The notes under the pieces were generated by a model that was not told the origin of the DNA, did not search any database, and saw only the letters and a program-made list of their open reading frames with translations. This document shows positions 36,010 through 49,000 of a DNA stretch of 64,000 bases, piece by piece. The stretch is from Tomocerus qinae. Lineage: Eukaryota > Arthropoda > Collembola > Entomobryomorpha > Tomoceridae. Both the position numbers and the translations under genes were made by a program. The stretch lies in NCBI GenBank assembly GCA_020055645.1, contig CM034550.1, positions 10,969,501 to 11,033,500 on the forward strand, written 5' to 3'. Each line of letters starts with the position of its first letter. Position 1 is the stretch's first letter.

Positions 36010-38139
36010 TCACTCGTCCTTCCCGTTTTCCGATTCAGCAGTTTTATCTGCATTTGCCTTTGAATTGGCAGCAGACTTCGTCGTAGCTGTTTTGGTATAA
36101 TGCGGTTTAGTGGTGGTAGACTGATTAGCATTGTCACCATCATCTTTCTTATTTTTGTTAAAGAACCGCTTTGGTTTGGAATTGTCAGTATTAGACTGAC
36201 TAGACGATGAAGCATTAGCATTGGCAGATGTCCCTGACCGAGACTTAGACTCATTAGCAGGATATTTATCAGTTTCTGCGGCGGCAGACTTCTGATACGA
36301 GGATTGGTAATTTTCTTTCGCCTGGCCGTTGCCATTACCCTTGCCGTTGCCAGTCGACTTATTTTTCCATTTATTTTTATTGTCAGTAGATGCATTGGAT
36401 GAGACTGGCTTCTCAATTTTGTTAGCATAATGAATTAGGTCATATAAGGATAAAGCAGTACATCCTAATAAATGTGCCTTCAATTCAGGTAAAGCTCGCT
36501 CTGCAATGAATGAAATGACGTTGCTTTGAATAATAGGCTGACCTATATGCACCTTTTGATATTGAAGGTCTAATTCCAATGCAAATTTTTCAAAACTCTC
36601 GTTAGGCTGTTGTCTACGAGAGAAAAGTTTTTCTATAGCTGTGTTATGGTCAGATAGAGAACCATACATAGCCTTAAAATGTGACACGAATTCATCCCAT
36701 GTATGCACTAGCAGTTTAGTGCGTTTCCACCATACCTTCTGATCTTCCTTATCAAAAACAGGAGTCAGATAAAGCAGTCGGTCACCATCAGGTATACGCT
36801 TTTGCTTTAAGTACATTTCCAACTCAAGAAGGAAATTATCAGCCGTATCCAGTTTAGTGTCAAACTTGGGTATAGGAATAGCTGGAGTACCTGCGTATAC
36901 TGTGACATGAGGTTGCTGTATAGGTATTTGGGGAGATAATGCAGGCGGATGAATGGTTTGTGCTATTGGAGAATGAGCACGAGAAATATTGTCAGCAGAC
37001 GGCTGATTATAATTGTTTGCATTTGTTAGCATGTCTGCCTGTGGTGAATGAGAACGAGAATGCATATTATTATTTGGTGAGTGAAACGATGATGTGGCAG
37101 AAGACGGAGACGATGCTCTTATCTGCTCAACGCTGATTGGTGCGCCGTTGAAGACGACATTATCAAGTTGACCTTCTTTCCCATGCTGCTCAGAGAAATG
37201 TGCAGGCGGAAAGAAAGATGGATGATTCCCTGTATCAGAAAAGCCAGATACCTGTGGAATGTGGGCATTATGAGACATTTTGCGAAGATGAGCTATTTCC
37301 AATGCAAGTTTTTGCAGAAAATTGGAATTATCAGAAATGTGATTTTCTAATTGCTCAATACGCTGTTCTAGCCCTTCCGTGTAGTTACGATGCATGACTA
37401 ATTTCTTGTCAAAAGTACTAGCATATGAAATTAATTTTTCGTCTAGCTTTGCTATCTTTTCCTTGTGGAGAGAGAATCGTTCAACTGTATATTCTGCTAT
37501 AGGTACTAATGTACCATCAGACATACGGATATGTGAATCACCAAAATGCGTTTTATCAATTTCCTCAATTTTGTCGGTTAATTCAGTAGAATTATTTATG
37601 CATAATGCCTTGATTTCCTTTCGAAAATCAGAAAAAGACTCTAACATAGTTTGCCGAAATTGTTCTAAAGTTCTATTCTGCTCCTGCAGTGCCGAAGTAC
37701 ACTGTTTTATGTGAGATGTCAATTTTCCATCAAGTTTGCTATCTTTGTCCTCAAAAAATCGGACTCTAGGTGATCTTGGGCTAGGTGAAGAAACTGGAAT
37801 TGTTTCCGGAATGTCAGCTGTTTCAGATAATGACGGATATCTAAAATGATTTCGTTCAACTTCTGCCAGCCTAACCTTCAAAATATGCTGAATTTCGGAA
37901 TCCTTCATGGTAGGAAATTCAGATTGAATTTTAGCCATTAACCTAGACTTTGCCAATTCCCTTTTCCTTATTTCATTGGATGAACCGTAAAGAAACCGAT
38001 GAATTAGGGAATAAATACTGTATAATATGATACACAATAGTACAGGCAGAATAAGATAGGAAGCATTGGGAAAAAATTTGTCACAATAGGTGACCATGTA
38101 ATTCATAATATATGTAATAAAATTCTTTGGATCTCCCAT
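36010..38139 (-). CDS. Retrotransposon gag with N-terminal membrane segment
   Basis: ATG-initiated frame of 709 codons between the primer-binding site and pol. A strongly hydrophobic segment lies at about residues 27-50 (YLILPVLLCIILYSIYSLIH). Charged and coiled-coil-prone sequence follows to about 290, then a Ser/Asn-rich linker. A capsid-like region (PIPKFDTKLDTADNFLLELEMYL, then FDKEDQKVWWKR and RRQQPNESFEKFALELDLQYQ) lies at about 420-560. The tail is Lys/Asn/Ser-rich without a CCHC zinc knuckle. Pol follows in the -1 frame at the gag end. Confidence 0.88.
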   Translation of the reverse strand: MGDPKNFITYIMNYMVTYCDKFFPNASYLILPVLLCIILYSIYSLIHRFLYGSSNEIRKRELAKSRLMAKIQSEFPTMKDSEIQHILKVRLAEVERNHFRYPSLSETADIPETIPVSSPSPRSPRVRFFEDKDSKLDGKLTSHIKQCTSALQEQNRTLEQFRQTMLESFSDFRKEIKALCINNSTELTDKIEEIDKTHFGDSHIRMSDGTLVPIAEYTVERFSLHKEKIAKLDEKLISYASTFDKKLVMHRNYTEGLEQRIEQLENHISDNSNFLQKLALEIAHLRKMSHNAHIPQVSGFSDTGNHPSFFPPAHFSEQHGKEGQLDNVVFNGAPISVEQIRASSPSSATSSFHSPNNNMHSRSHSPQADMLTNANNYNQPSADNISRAHSPIAQTIHPPALSPQIPIQQPHVTVYAGTPAIPIPKFDTKLDTADNFLLELEMYLKQKRIPDGDRLLYLTPVFDKEDQKVWWKRTKLLVHTWDEFVSHFKAMYGSLSDHNTAIEKLFSRRQQPNESFEKFALELDLQYQKVHIGQPIIQSNVISFIAERALPELKAHLLGCTALSLYDLIHYANKIEKPVSSNASTDNKNKWKNKSTGNGKGNGNGQAKENYQSSYQKSAAAETDKYPANESKSRSGTSANANASSSSQSNTDNSKPKRFFNKNKKDDGDNANQSTTTKPHYTKTATTKSAANSKANADKTAESENGKDE

Positions 38140-38283
38140 AATGATAATATTTAATCAAAACAAAATTAGGAAGTTCAAATAAGTCACAAAGAGATTTACC
38201 ACAGTTGCCAAAATGAAAAATGTATCAATTATTTTCGAAAATAAAATTCGCAAAGCTCCAAAAAAACGAAACTTTAGTCAAAA

Positions 38284-38296
38284 CACACGGTCGCCA
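38284..38296 (-). other. Primer-binding site
   Basis: TGGCGACCGTGTG on the minus strand directly follows the 5' LTR. The first 11 bases equal the tRNA-Arg-type site used by the mdg1/412 group of gypsy-like elements, as far as I remember that site. Confidence 0.75.
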
Positions 38297-38946
38297 TATC
38301 ACACGTAAATATGATTGCTATTATGATTATAGTTCAAAGGTTCTAGTTTACGTGAGTATTAATTTAAGTTGTAGGAATATGATTATCCCAAGATTACAAG
38401 TTCTATATGAATTTTAGTTTATAAGAAATATGATACGTTTTGTTTGGCAACTGTTATGGCAAAGAATATGACACATGCAAACGCTACACAGACAGGAGTA
38501 GTTTTACATAGTGTACATATTTATTTGCTGGTAAAGAATGAGATCAAAGATTATTACATAAATAAATTACAAAGGCACAATCAATCACACTGTGCTAATA
38601 GATAAATGGAAAGATCTCACCAGCATGCAGAAATATTATTTACAATCCGGGATAGTCTTTGATTCCAGTAGTCGCACTGGTCGTCGTCACTTCGGTGTCC
38701 AATGATCCTCTGGCACAAGTCGTCAGTTCTGGGAAATCCACTGTTGTCCAGTCCAGAGCAAATGGGAATCCACACCGTCAAGCCAAGAGAGTAACAATCA
38801 CACACGACCAAGTCCAACCACCGTCAAACACGTTCTGATCGTCTCGTTGGGAAATACCAACCAGGCGAGCAGTTGTAATGTGTCTTCCAGCGCCAAACTA
38901 AGATGTTGGCGATGGGAGGCACATTTTAGTTCCCCATATCATTACA
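38297..38946 (-). repeat. 5' LTR of the retrotransposon
   Basis: 650 bp, same length and apparent sequence as 31173-31822. It would carry the element promoter. The primer-binding site follows at once on the minus strand. Confidence 0.93.
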
Positions 38947-38950
38947 ATAT

Positions 38951-41900
38951 TCAATCCATTATCGTTTCTTGTAGTAGCTTGTCATTTCGGGTTCTTTATC
39001 GACTACAACACATGACCAAAAACAGAAGGAACACGTTCCTGCCAAACCCAGAAAATTAAAAAAAATGAAGAGAGCGCGCAAGTCAACGCACCATCAACAG
39101 CAGTCAAGATCTTGGACTAACCAAACGAGATCAACAAAGGAATTTGATTTTCTGTCATTGCCGTCCCTTCCGTTGTTGTCTCTAATCCATTTCAACACAA
39201 TAAATTTGATCTTGTCGTCCCTCGTGTCATTTTCATCAGTGTCTGGCTAGTTTATTACTTCTGTCCCATGTCTGTAAATCATTAAATTGATATTTTCTAA
39301 TTAATTCTGTTTAAACTGGGCGAGAAATCTCAATAAGGTAATTCCAAATCAGTCTAATTTGTAATCAATCCCTACCTTTCTGTAGTTTGTCTTTAAAATA
39401 TTCAGATTTTGGTATATATTATTACGTAATATATTATCTTATCAATAGAATTAAATTTTTATATTAGTATATAGAGTATAATATAAAATGAAAAGGAAGT
39501 TAGAGTTGTGTAGCATGTAATGTACTACCTAACAACATTTGTGTCTTGTTTTACTCGTGTTACTAAATCGTAAAATGTCGGTCGGTAGGTCTGTAAGTAG
39601 AATATAGCTGTGATTGACCGATACTTATATAATTGTTTGGCGTAGCGTGTAGATTCATAAGTCAATGCACACATTTTTTTATGTGTGGGCTGAGCACAGA
39701 GAGTAGGAATTCTCATCACAATTACTCTTTAAGTGCAGAATACGAAAACTCGCAGAGTATGTAATGCATACCTAAAGACAAATAAGTAGGTAGCTAATGG
39801 GATATGGAAATGCACTTGCCACTTGCTAGCCATGTGCATGTATAAGGAAATGAAGAAAACTAGATTTTTCTGATGTATCAAAAGGATGTGATGATCTCTT
39901 AGAAATATTCTCGTTTTCTTCAATTTCTTCCTTCCTTTTCGTATATGCATAATATTTTACCACCATGTATGTACATAGTTGCAGGCAATACGAAAATTAT
40001 CATTCTGCATTGCATGGGAGGTCACTTAAGAAATCAAAACAAAATCGCCTAATCTCACCTGTCCTCTCCTTTTCAGATACTCACTCTCTATTCAAAATCT
40101 ACTCCATTTTACTTCTCTCAACTACAAATTGATCTACACGAACAACACGAGCTATCCGACAACAGAATTACTTAAATGACCTAATGCAAGTTTCTGATGC
40201 GAGGGTTCAAATATGCAAAAGTGTAAAAGGTACTTTTCCACAAATAATATTACCTTTCCACATCAACAAAAACCTGCACACCTTGTTAGAGTACCTTTTC
40301 TAGATACCTACCGAACTTTTTACTTCTCACGCAAATCTTGATTGTCCTGTTCATCAAATACTTATTTAACCTCCTAATCAATATAGTGTAACAATTACAT
40401 TTACCAACTTTTCACATTACAGGTTTTAAAAAAATTAATGCAAATATTTCTCCAATTTGCAAAATTATTTGGAATTTTAGAATTAATCTCTACCTATCTT
40501 TACACTAGACCAAATTATCTTGTGTTTATTTAAATAATCACCTGACCACCAATTAATTTATCTGTTTTAATTGTATTACTTTATTTAAAAGAAAATATTA
40601 TTTTTCAAACGGTATGCAATTTTTACAAATTGCAAGGATTTTCTGTTCGTAGAATTAAGGATTACCTGCCCTACTATTTATTATTTTCCGTGTGTTATTA
40701 CTACTGATATTATACGCATGATACTTATGGGGTAAACATAAATGATTTAAATGCACATTAAATTATGCTTTATGTAAAGATTCGCAAACAACTCCCCAGA
40801 GTCATGTTATAATGCATAGAAAATTACTGTAAGTTGAGATCTGATTATAAGCATTGCACGTGCTTAGGCATAGAAAGATGCTTTAATTTAGTCATTTATT
40901 TAGTGACTTGTAGCTAAGAGAATTCACTTTCTTTCGTCTTGTAGGTACGAACTAAATAAAGTTGTTCTGTTCCTTCAGGTGCAATAATAATAATATAATG
41001 TCATAAACTCATATGAAAACATACATTAGAACCATCGGAAATCCTACCTCATGTTGTTCACTTCCAAATAATGCTTCTGTCTGCATTGGCAGGTAGAAAA
41101 ACATGCAATCGTCAATGTATTAATTTATAGAAATTCGGCATACAATGATACAATAGTAAATGCAATTTTTTTTGCAATATGCAAGTGATTTTAAGGAAAG
41201 ACATTTTGTACGTGCTTAAAAGGAGTTATATGAATGTAGGTAACTAAGTTGCGCTGCGGCTACATTAAAGATGCAATTGCACTAAACAAAAAACGAAGAC
41301 ATCGTTGTAACTTGTAATAGAGATCTCAAATAAAACAATTATTATTACGCATTTCCGGAGAAAACCAAAAATGTAGGATAGCAAACTTGTCTTGTTGAAT
41401 TAAGATGATTATATGAGATTGAAATGTTAAATTTTAAACTGTGTGGTTGAGGTTAGCCAATGTGTCGGTTTGTGGTAACATTTACAGTTATTGAGAAGAA
41501 AATGTGTTAGTTCTGCCTTTAATGGATTGCTAAAAGAATTTAACCACTTTTAAATCTTTTTAACATCCGTTTGTCATTATTAAATCAATGTCCACAAAAT
41601 TTACAAGTGACCTACCTTGTATAGTTTAGGAAAATAATATAAACATTTGAAACTATCGAACAATTTCGAATTTGTACTACTTTCATAATATAATACCTAG
41701 AATCTAGAGATTTTACTATAGAAAAAAAGTATTTAAATCAGTAGTTAAGGTGTGTCTGAATAAATCTATCAATTTTTTGTGTAGGAAAATTCTTTTGGCA
41801 GTAAAATATATGTTTATAGTAAAAGATAGGGGTATCTAGTTGTATGTTTGGTTTTTTTGCTGATGAATTGGTATAGAATGTATTGTCGTCATGTCAAGAG

Positions 41901-44900
41901 TTAAGTTAAGGCTGTTGGCTTTGGTTAGGTACTTAATAATTGTCATTTAGAGTCATTATCAATTGGTAAAAGTTCTCATCACTTACATGAATGTAATAGG
42001 AATTGAGATTGTAGTGTTAAAAAAACTAATTGTAGTTTTTTAAAGGTAGACACAGAAGTCGTAGATGGTAAAGTGCCAAAATGGAGACGAGTTAGTATAA
42101 AGAAAAGCGAAATGAAGTAAAGCCAAAGGAAGGAAGGGAGATGAAAGGAAACGTATAGCAATAGTAATCAAATGAAGCCAACAAATAAGCATAATATTCT
42201 TTAGGTACCTTAATAGAAATTCATCTCGCTTTCAATTTACTACAATTACGTAGGAATATGCATTTAGTTGTTATAAACCTGCCTGGCATGCCATGACACG
42301 ACATAATAGACCAGACGAAACTAGAGAAATACTACAGAACTAACAATTATAAAGACAAAAATGCCAATTGTGTATTTATCTGTAATTATGTACTAAATTC
42401 TAATATTATACTCTATATAACTACTATAAGGCTACTTTTTGATAAGTGTAATCAAATTACTACTGACATGTAAAATAATAGAATAATTTTTTAAATTATT
42501 ACCAACAGAAAATACTATAATGTAGTTTGATATATAAGATATATTTGATTAAAGGTAGATCAGACCAGGTCATGAATAGTCGATGCATGCAAAGTTGTCT
42601 TACACAAATTAAACGTGTTTGCTATATGCATTAGAATGTTAGTTCCATTTTACTCTACTATTATGAAACAAAACTGTAATGATTTTTATACCTCAACATA
42701 AATTAAATTACACTACAAAATTCAGGAACTCTCTACTTGGGAAAATTGTTTAGAAACTGTTTGATTGTAAGCGACAAGTTAATATTTAACATAAAGGTAT
42801 GAGCCAGCTGTGAAAAAGGGTAAAAAGGATTGTGGTGGATGTGATTTTAAAATATATATAAATGTATACCGGATAGCAAATCATGTTCACATGTTTGGAT
42901 AAGGATATAAATGTGCGATTAGATTATCTATCACTAACCACTCAATGCTTATGATTTTCTACTAGATTTTGTTTTGGAGGCTTGGCAATATAATATTTTT
43001 TATTGCTATCAACATTGTATCTAAAAATTTGTAAGCTTAATGCATATACGCATTATAGAAAACAGTTTACTAGATTTATGTACATAGGATATGGCTCATT
43101 CATTCAAATGAATGCTCAAAAATGCATTTGAATTTAAAAGGATTCTTAGACTCATATTATAGATTATTTACACTAGCTATCAGGGAGATCTAAAAAGAGT
43201 GCATTTGCACTGTTATCTACTACGGTCAATGTACACATATCATATTTTAGATGAATTCAGTTACCTTTTTGCTTTGCTAGCTATCGAATTAACGAGACTT
43301 GCTCATTAAATCAACGATCTAAGCAAACTTGTTTAGTTTTTTTGCTTCTTTTTGCTCACTGCAGCTAAACGATAGTTCATTATTATGGAAAGGAGTATAG
43401 AATGCTATAGATTTCTATTGGTTTTCGCACTAGCTGGTTTTAAATACATTCTAGCATAGTCTATTGATGAGTTACGGTACGTTTAATGAAATATTCGACA
43501 TTTCTGCCAAGTCTTGAAAGCAAGTTTGCTAATTGTGAGCCAACATTATTAGAGCTACATAATAAATAATAAGTACTTGCGCTTACACTTGCATTAAATT
43601 ATTTTAACGTCACTTTGATTTCCTTTGGTTAGCACTCACTCTTTATTATGTTGTGGAGAGCCTATGAATTCATTCACACTACATTACTAAACTCATTTAA
43701 TGTAGGTAAGTTTTATGTAGCTTTTTATTAGAGATATATGTATAAAAATAGCTGAAATTTTATCTACAAAAATACTATCTCTGTAATTGTAATAGTTAAA
43801 TGCAGGAATGTGATGTAAACATTTATTAACAGTAGCACCTGTCTTAATGTAATGCATATACAGATCTGATAATACATACATACATTAGTGATACATACAC
43901 AGGTACTACTGTCTTAACTGATTACATTATGACATGTTGACGTAGGCATATCCACCACACTACGCCTACACACTCTGCACGTGTTCAAATTGATACAAAT
44001 AAGTATTAGAAGGTGTTTGTACATGGGAATAATTTAGATTGTACATTTTTCTACATTTCTTCCGTTTCAAATATTATACAGGTAAGTACTACGCTAGTAG
44101 ACTTCATAGAATGCTAATAACTACCATAGTACAATAGGTAGATTTTAATATCAGTATCTGTCTCTAATACTAATTAAATATGTTTTGTTTTCTGCTGTGA
44201 TTGTGATTACATGCTGATTTATCTACATTGAGAATAATTATGATACATTAAATTAACATCTGGTGGTCGTGGTCAGGTATGGCGAGCACCTTTTTATTAT
44301 TACCCTACACGAACAAATTCTATATCATAATCACTATATTCATATATAGAAAGTTATACACATTTTTATTCCATATCTGTCGGAATTCTTTGATCCATAT
44401 TGTGAAGACGAAGCAACTGGAATTCTTAAGCTACTACCAAATGATATGCATTATGTACTCTATAATACCATAAGCTATGTAAAATGAATTTCATTAGCTA
44501 AAATTTTGACATGATGTGATAATTATTATCTTCTCTGCTGGATTATGTACAATTTTAAATGTAGCAAATAAAGTTTACAAAATTAGAAATTTTCACATTA
44601 CACATCAGTTTTTTAAGTGCCTAGAGTTATCTCTAAATTAAAACAAACTGAATTTTCATATTGCAGTGCCGCTGGCCTATTAGCTATGTCGGAATAACTA
44701 TTCAAATTTAAATCAAAATAGGTTTTTTTCACACTTTATGCTGTATTCATTTGACAATTTGTAAAATTAATTTGCAAGTGAAGTGTTTATAACATTTCCC
44801 AATAATCAGGCGTGTTTCATAAAATGCAGCGGTAAGTATGCTGCCAATATCAAGAGCATACTTATAATTATTTAATCACGCTTACTAATGATTTATTATT

Positions 44901-46021
44901 ATTACATACTTTAAGTAGAAACCGATATGGGATGGCGTAGAAAACAATTGTACAGGTCACCATACAACGGTTGTGTCTAGAAAAGAATAATTATCAGATT
45001 AATCATTAATGAAAGTGAAGATAAATTATCAGTTTAGCACCTATTTAATCTGCACTTTTGTTCAACTTGAGTCTAAATTGCTTTGTGCTTACTAACAAAT
45101 TCCTGTGCGTTTTTTAAATACAGTGTTAGTTGAATGATATAGTTTTTATAATCCATACTTGAATGTATTGGGTTTTAACTATTATAATTAAATTATTATA
45201 ACATCCAAAAATTCGCACAAATATCAGGTCAGTAAATCCACTGTCTGTAAAGCATAGCAAAGTTACAAGAAATATTTTACACATTGTACGCACACTTGGG
45301 ATTTGTCTGCTTGCTACAGCGATTAAAAATGCACCTTGGGGTGTAAACAATTATAAAAATGTTTATTGCATATACTTTATACCCATCTACTTTAGAAACT
45401 CGTTCGTTTAAGTGCTAAGCACGTTATGATTTACTGTATGTGTGATAAAATATGTCACAGTAGAAATGAAACAAATGTGACAGTTGGTAACATGCGATGC
45501 AAAACATGTTTAAACCACCAACTGATATGATAGCTTGACTTACTGACTTGTGTTAAAACAATAATATTCTTATCAATGAACGGACAAACAATAAAACAAT
45601 GGATACGAATGGTCGTTGCTTGTAAAGGTAGCTCCTCAACTCAAGTTATCACCGTAAAATCAAATAATGAATTATATACTTCCCGAATTTGCACTCTTAT
45701 AATATACAAATAGATATAACCCACTTTTAGGCGTGGTGAGTTAATCTCTATATATACACTGGATGAAAATATCAAATATCTTACGTGGATAGTAATCCAG
45801 CAACAACAATTTACCAACTTTTATTACTATAATACTGGTAACAACGAGATTTGTCCTATCACAAACTATTACAATAGGATAACTGATAAAACTGATAATA
45901 TGACATGGAAAAGATTTCATTTGGCACAGTAGTATGCAAAGCTGAAATTCCTTAACAGTCACTGAAGGAGTTGCTACTACAAAGTTGTATTGGATTGTGA
46001 CTCAAATTATTTTGCCACAAT
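38951..46021. other. Gene-poor intergenic stretch of about 7 kb
   Basis: AT-rich DNA with only short open frames without splice-site or codon support. I see no element, tRNA or known microRNA sequence. It separates the retrotransposon from the SLC5 gene. Confidence 0.5.
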
Positions 46022-49000
46022 ATGGCCAAATGGGACGATTTTCCACCAGTTTTCAAAAAAGACTTTTCTGACAAATTCGAATGGTATGAATACTTTGTTT
46101 TCGCGCTTACGCTAGCAGCGTCGTTAGGCATTGGCGTATTTTTCGGCTGCTTCGGCAGTAGAAACAAGACAAATGAAGAATTTCTTATGGCTGGTCGGTC
46201 CATGTCGATACTTCCTGTTACCCTTTCATTAGTATGTTCCTTTGTGTCAGCCATCACTCTTTTGGGTAACCCTGTTGAAGTCTATCTTTATGGAGCACAG
46301 TATACTATGATTGCTCTTGCCTTCATCCCGATGACATTAGTATTGGCCTACCTATATGTCCCCGTCATGTTTAGTTTACAGCTAACATCTGCATATCAGG
46401 TACATTCATATGATTTCCTTTGTTTGCAATTGCAATCTTAAAATTTTCAGGTAAATAAAGTTGTTTTACACAGATTTATGTTTTTTTCAGTATTTTGAAT
46501 GGAGATTCAGCAAAAAAGTGCGATTTATACTCTCGATATTTGCCGTCACTCATTTGGTACATTTAAATAATTGATTTTCTTAAATAATAGAATATTCAGA
46601 TAATCTGGTGGTAATAAAGTGGTTCATTTTCTTTCACTGTACAGATAGTTTACATGCCTATAACTGTTTACGGCCCCTCTTTGGCTATGGATGCAGGTTA
46701 GTCTGAATTGATAAAAATCATTTAATTTTGGTCTCATGATTTATGACTCAACCCATTTGGAGTGCATTTTATTGCACTTAAAATTATGATTGATGATGTG
46801 ATTTAATTTTGTTGCCTCTTCTGTGAAGTAGATTTGCAACGCAATTAAGTACTTAGGATCTGTTGTACATATTTTGTAAAGCCATAGGGTAGAAAAGATT
46901 TTCATAAATACATTTTTGATTTTAGTTGCAGGGATCGATTACAAAGTTTCTGCTGCGGCTATATTTCTTGTATGTATAGCATACTCGTCTTTGGGAGGCC
47001 TGAAAGCAGTGTTATGGACCGATGTAAGAATCCAATTTGAACGAATGTCCTAGTTCATTTATTCATTTTATGATGATGTTAATCAGAAATTCACCTACTA
47101 AAAGAACATTATAATTTCAGGCTCTTCAAGCAGTTATAATGGTCGGATCCCTTTTTGCCGTTATAATATGCGGAATGGTGGAAATAGGAGGTTTTGGTAT
47201 TATGTGGGAACGAGCTGAACAATCTTCTAGAACAAACTTCTTTAAGTATGGATAATTTAAAAGAAATTTTTGATTTAAAATTTGTAACTGTAACTGTAAT
47301 TAAAATCTATAAAAAATGTAACTAAAATTAAAAATGTAGCTTCGACCCCGACCCGCGCACAAGACCCCGTTTACAAGCCGCAGACGTCCTTATGTAGGTG
47401 CTTATGTAGGTGCTTATGTAGGTGCTTATGTAGGTGCTTATGTAGGTGCTTATGTAGGTGCTTATGTAGGTGCTTATGTAGGTGCTTATGTAGGTGCTTA
47501 TGTAGGTGCTTATGTAGGTGCTTATGTAGGTGCTTATGTAGGTGCTTATGTAGGTGCTTATGTAGGTGCTTATGTAGGTAATCACCTACATGGCCAACGT
47601 TTAAATTTGATATACCCCACACTCGATGCACTTAAGCGGCCTCTTTACTGTGTGATTACTCCTACTCGAAATGTTTATGATTATTCAGGGGAACAATTAC
47701 AATACACTTATCGAGTACCGAACGGATAGCTCAGGACGGTCGTCGGGGTACACTTAATCTGAAAACACTTTTCCTAATGACTGCATTGCTAGATGGCAAA
47801 TTTGCCATGTAGCGATGGGCCACCTTGCTTGACACATCATCTCACATATTCGCCTCACATCCACAGACATTTCATCAATCAATGTGTGGTTCCCATATTC
47901 TTTCGCTTTCGAATAAATTCGAATGTTTTCGAATAAATTCGAATGTTGTCGAATAAATTCGAATGTTGTCGAATAAATTCGAATGTTTTCGAATAAATAA
48001 GATTGTTGAATTGGAATTCGAAAGAAATAACTGAAAATAGTTCGAATTTACTCGAAATGGTTCGAATTTACTCGAAATGGTTCGAATTTACCCGGGCAAG
48101 TAATATGGCTTCTAAATAAAACTTTTAAAACGAAAACTATCTATTGGTATCCGCTGGTTATAAAACTTTATTGTGGACAGCATATTATAAGTGTATTCAT
48201 CCATGAGGTAAGTTTGTGAGGTGTGTGATGATGTGAGGTATGTGAAGTCTGGTTTGCCAACAAGGTCCAAATACTCTGGAAACGTGCAGAAATGTGAATT
48301 TTTAACAAGTGACAGAAGACACACTGCTGACTATGATAAAGACTGAAATGACTATACGAAAATATAGATAAAAATAACAATGTCTTTGGTACAATATTTG
48401 GAAATTTTAACAAGTTCAGGTTGTACATACATAAGCACCTACATAAGCACCTACATAAGCACCTACATAAGCACCTACATAAGCACCTACATAAGCACCC
48501 ACATAAGCACCCACATAAGCACCCACATAAGCACCCACATAAGCACCTACATAAGGACGTCTGCGGCTTGTGTCTGGACGTCCACAATTGGTGGCTTTTT
48601 AATGTGGCTGCCTTTGTTTGCAGCAACCCAAGCTCAAGTACAAAGATACAACAGTGTTCCCACTCTTCGGCAGTCTAGATTGTAAGAAAAATCTCTATAA
48701 TTCAGGCATACAGAAAATATTTTTCTGCCCAATAACCAAAATATTTTGGGTTTCCCTTTTCGGGCAGGCAAAAAGCTGCCTGCCCGGTAACCACAGGGTA
48801 GGCTAGCCAAAAATCGTTGCCTGCCCGGTAACTACATTAGGTCTTGTGTCCGCAAGTCCACATTTGTGAATATAAAATCAGCGTTGCAGCAGTAGAAAGG
48901 CAGCGCTTCGCGCGGCCTTTCGTTTTTATAAAATTAAGAGCACAGCCTGCCCGATTTTACTTCGCGCTGCCTGCCCGGTAACCAAATATTTTTTTAACGA

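Larger units (their letters stand above)
31173..38946 (-). mobile_element. Complete Ty3/gypsy-type LTR retrotransposon
   Basis: A 7.8-kb element on the minus strand. It has 650-bp LTRs at both ends, a 4-bp target duplication ATAT (31169-31172 and 38947-38950), a primer-binding site, a polypurine tract, gag, and a pol region ordered protease, reverse transcriptase, RNase H, integrase. Integrase after RNase H is the Ty3/gypsy order. No envelope-like frame lies between integrase and the 3' LTR. The LTRs have equal length and look identical wherever compared, including an identical 66-codon frame in both, so the insertion is recent. Confidence 0.95.

Noticed and set aside
38951..46021. Search for CRISPR arrays, tRNAs and known microRNAs in the gene-poor block
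   Set aside because: No regularly spaced repeats, cloverleaf or recognisable mature microRNA sequence was found by eye. A CRISPR array is not expected in an animal genome.
47328..47631. Minus-strand open frames of about 85 codons repeating TYIS or LHKH
   Set aside because: These arise because the 12-bp minisatellite unit is a multiple of three. No gene signals.
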